From Microvirga aerilata (lineage in GTDB: Bacteria > Pseudomonadota > Alphaproteobacteria > Rhizobiales > Beijerinckiaceae): a stretch of DNA of 32,151 nucleotides. Shown piece by piece: positions 31,898-32,151 of the stretch (position 1 is its first letter; each line of letters starts with the position of its first letter). The translations under genes and the position numbers were made by a program. The notes under the pieces are model-generated. The model did no database searches, was not told the DNA's origin, and saw only the letters and a program-made list of their open reading frames with translations. Location of the stretch: assembly GCF_016743775.1 (NCBI RefSeq), contig NZ_JAEQMY010000051.1, positions 1 through 32,151 of the forward strand. Reading direction: 5' to 3'.

Positions 31898-32053
31898 TCA
31901 GGTACTCGCGATGCCAGTTACCTCGGCCCAGACTTGGAAAGCCTGAGCTCGGGACGTGCGATGAGCGGCAGCGGTAATGTTTGCAGGACGGCGAAAGAGG
32001 TTTGCAACCTGATCGTGGGCCGAGAGGAAGCGCTGCGGCCGGGCACTGAAAGC
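31898..32053 (-). pseudogene. IS6-family transposase, C-terminal fragment
   Basis: The minus strand encodes FSARPQRFLSAHDQVANLFR, then AAAHRTSRAQAFQVWAEVTG and IAST before TGA (31900-31898). This is the C-terminal end of IS6-family transposases (QRFLSVHDQVxNLFRRP). The frame is closed upstream by TAA at 32056-32054, and the sequence beyond does not continue the family, so only the tail remains. Confidence 0.75.
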
Positions 32054-32060
32054 TTAACTG

Positions 32061-32151
32061 TAATACCATTCTGATTTCAGCCATAGTTTTCGTGTTTGTT
32101 GAAGGTCTTGGCGCCGAATCGGTCGGCGCGTTACAGGGCCTCCAATGACCC
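32061..32151. other. Right edge of window, unassigned
   Basis: No recognised feature. The minus strand has an open stretch that does not continue the IS6 transposase homology, so another junction probably lies near 32060. Confidence 0.25.

Overview
The window looks like an accessory catabolic region from an alphaproteobacterium, most likely Hyphomicrobiales (Rhizobium/Microvirga/Bosea-like). This rests on the gene families, high G+C with GC-rich third positions in most genes, FCD-type GntR regulators, stacked solute-binding transporters and many decayed insertion sequences. I cannot name a genus from the sequence alone. No tRNA, rRNA, CRISPR array or replication origin is visible.

Layout. 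(1) 1-260: end of an IS3-family element, cut by the window edge. (2) 563-5294, plus strand: TRAP transporter operon dctP-dctM-dctQ, an SDR dehydrogenase and a COG3618-type amidohydrolase. (3) 5311-7316: IS graveyard (IS6 remnant, IS256 pseudogene, a small ORF, a perfect 16-bp hairpin). (4) 14388-7534, minus strand: class III CoA-transferase, crotonase-like protein, beta-hydroxyacid dehydrogenase, a second COG3618 amidohydrolase, and a second TRAP transporter (dctP-dctQ-dctM). (5) 14556-14950: decayed ORFs, including an IS3 OrfB tail. (6) 15126-15866: GntR/FCD regulator, divergent from 15909-19671: Ldh2-type dehydrogenase, iron-dependent alcohol dehydrogenase, aldehyde dehydrogenase. (7) 19856-20594: IS6-family pseudo-element with both terminal inverted repeats. 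(8) 25624-20617, minus: GntR/FCD regulator, otnC, otnI, otnK and a Rossmann/SAF-domain oxidoreductase; divergent from 25788-30953, plus: pdxA2, tctC-tctB-tctA and an ltnD-like dehydrogenase. (9) 30997-31860: tail of an ABC ATPase, aroQ, and a Gfo/Idh gene cut off by another IS6-family end, which runs to the right edge.

How the genes work together. Sections 2, 4 and 6 appear to form one regulon. A near-palindromic element (ATCGTATAGGAT-like) lies upstream of the first TRAP operon, over the predicted -10 of the CoA-transferase operon, and between the GntR gene and the Ldh2 gene. The regulon holds two TRAP importers, two paralogous amidohydrolases or lactonases, four or five oxidoreductases, a CoA-transferase and a crotonase that lacks both usual catalytic glutamates. 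The substrate is unknown; a lactone or hydroxy-carboxylate is an inference. Section 8 is a four-carbon acid-sugar (tetronate) pathway: a TctABC importer, LtnD-type oxidation, OtnI isomerisation, OtnK phosphorylation and OtnC decarboxylation, with an additional PdxA2 and an uncharacterised SAF-domain oxidoreductase.

A recurring structural theme: each of the three binding-protein genes (two dctP, one tctC) is followed within about 20 nt by a perfect GC-rich stem-loop that separates it from its membrane-subunit genes.
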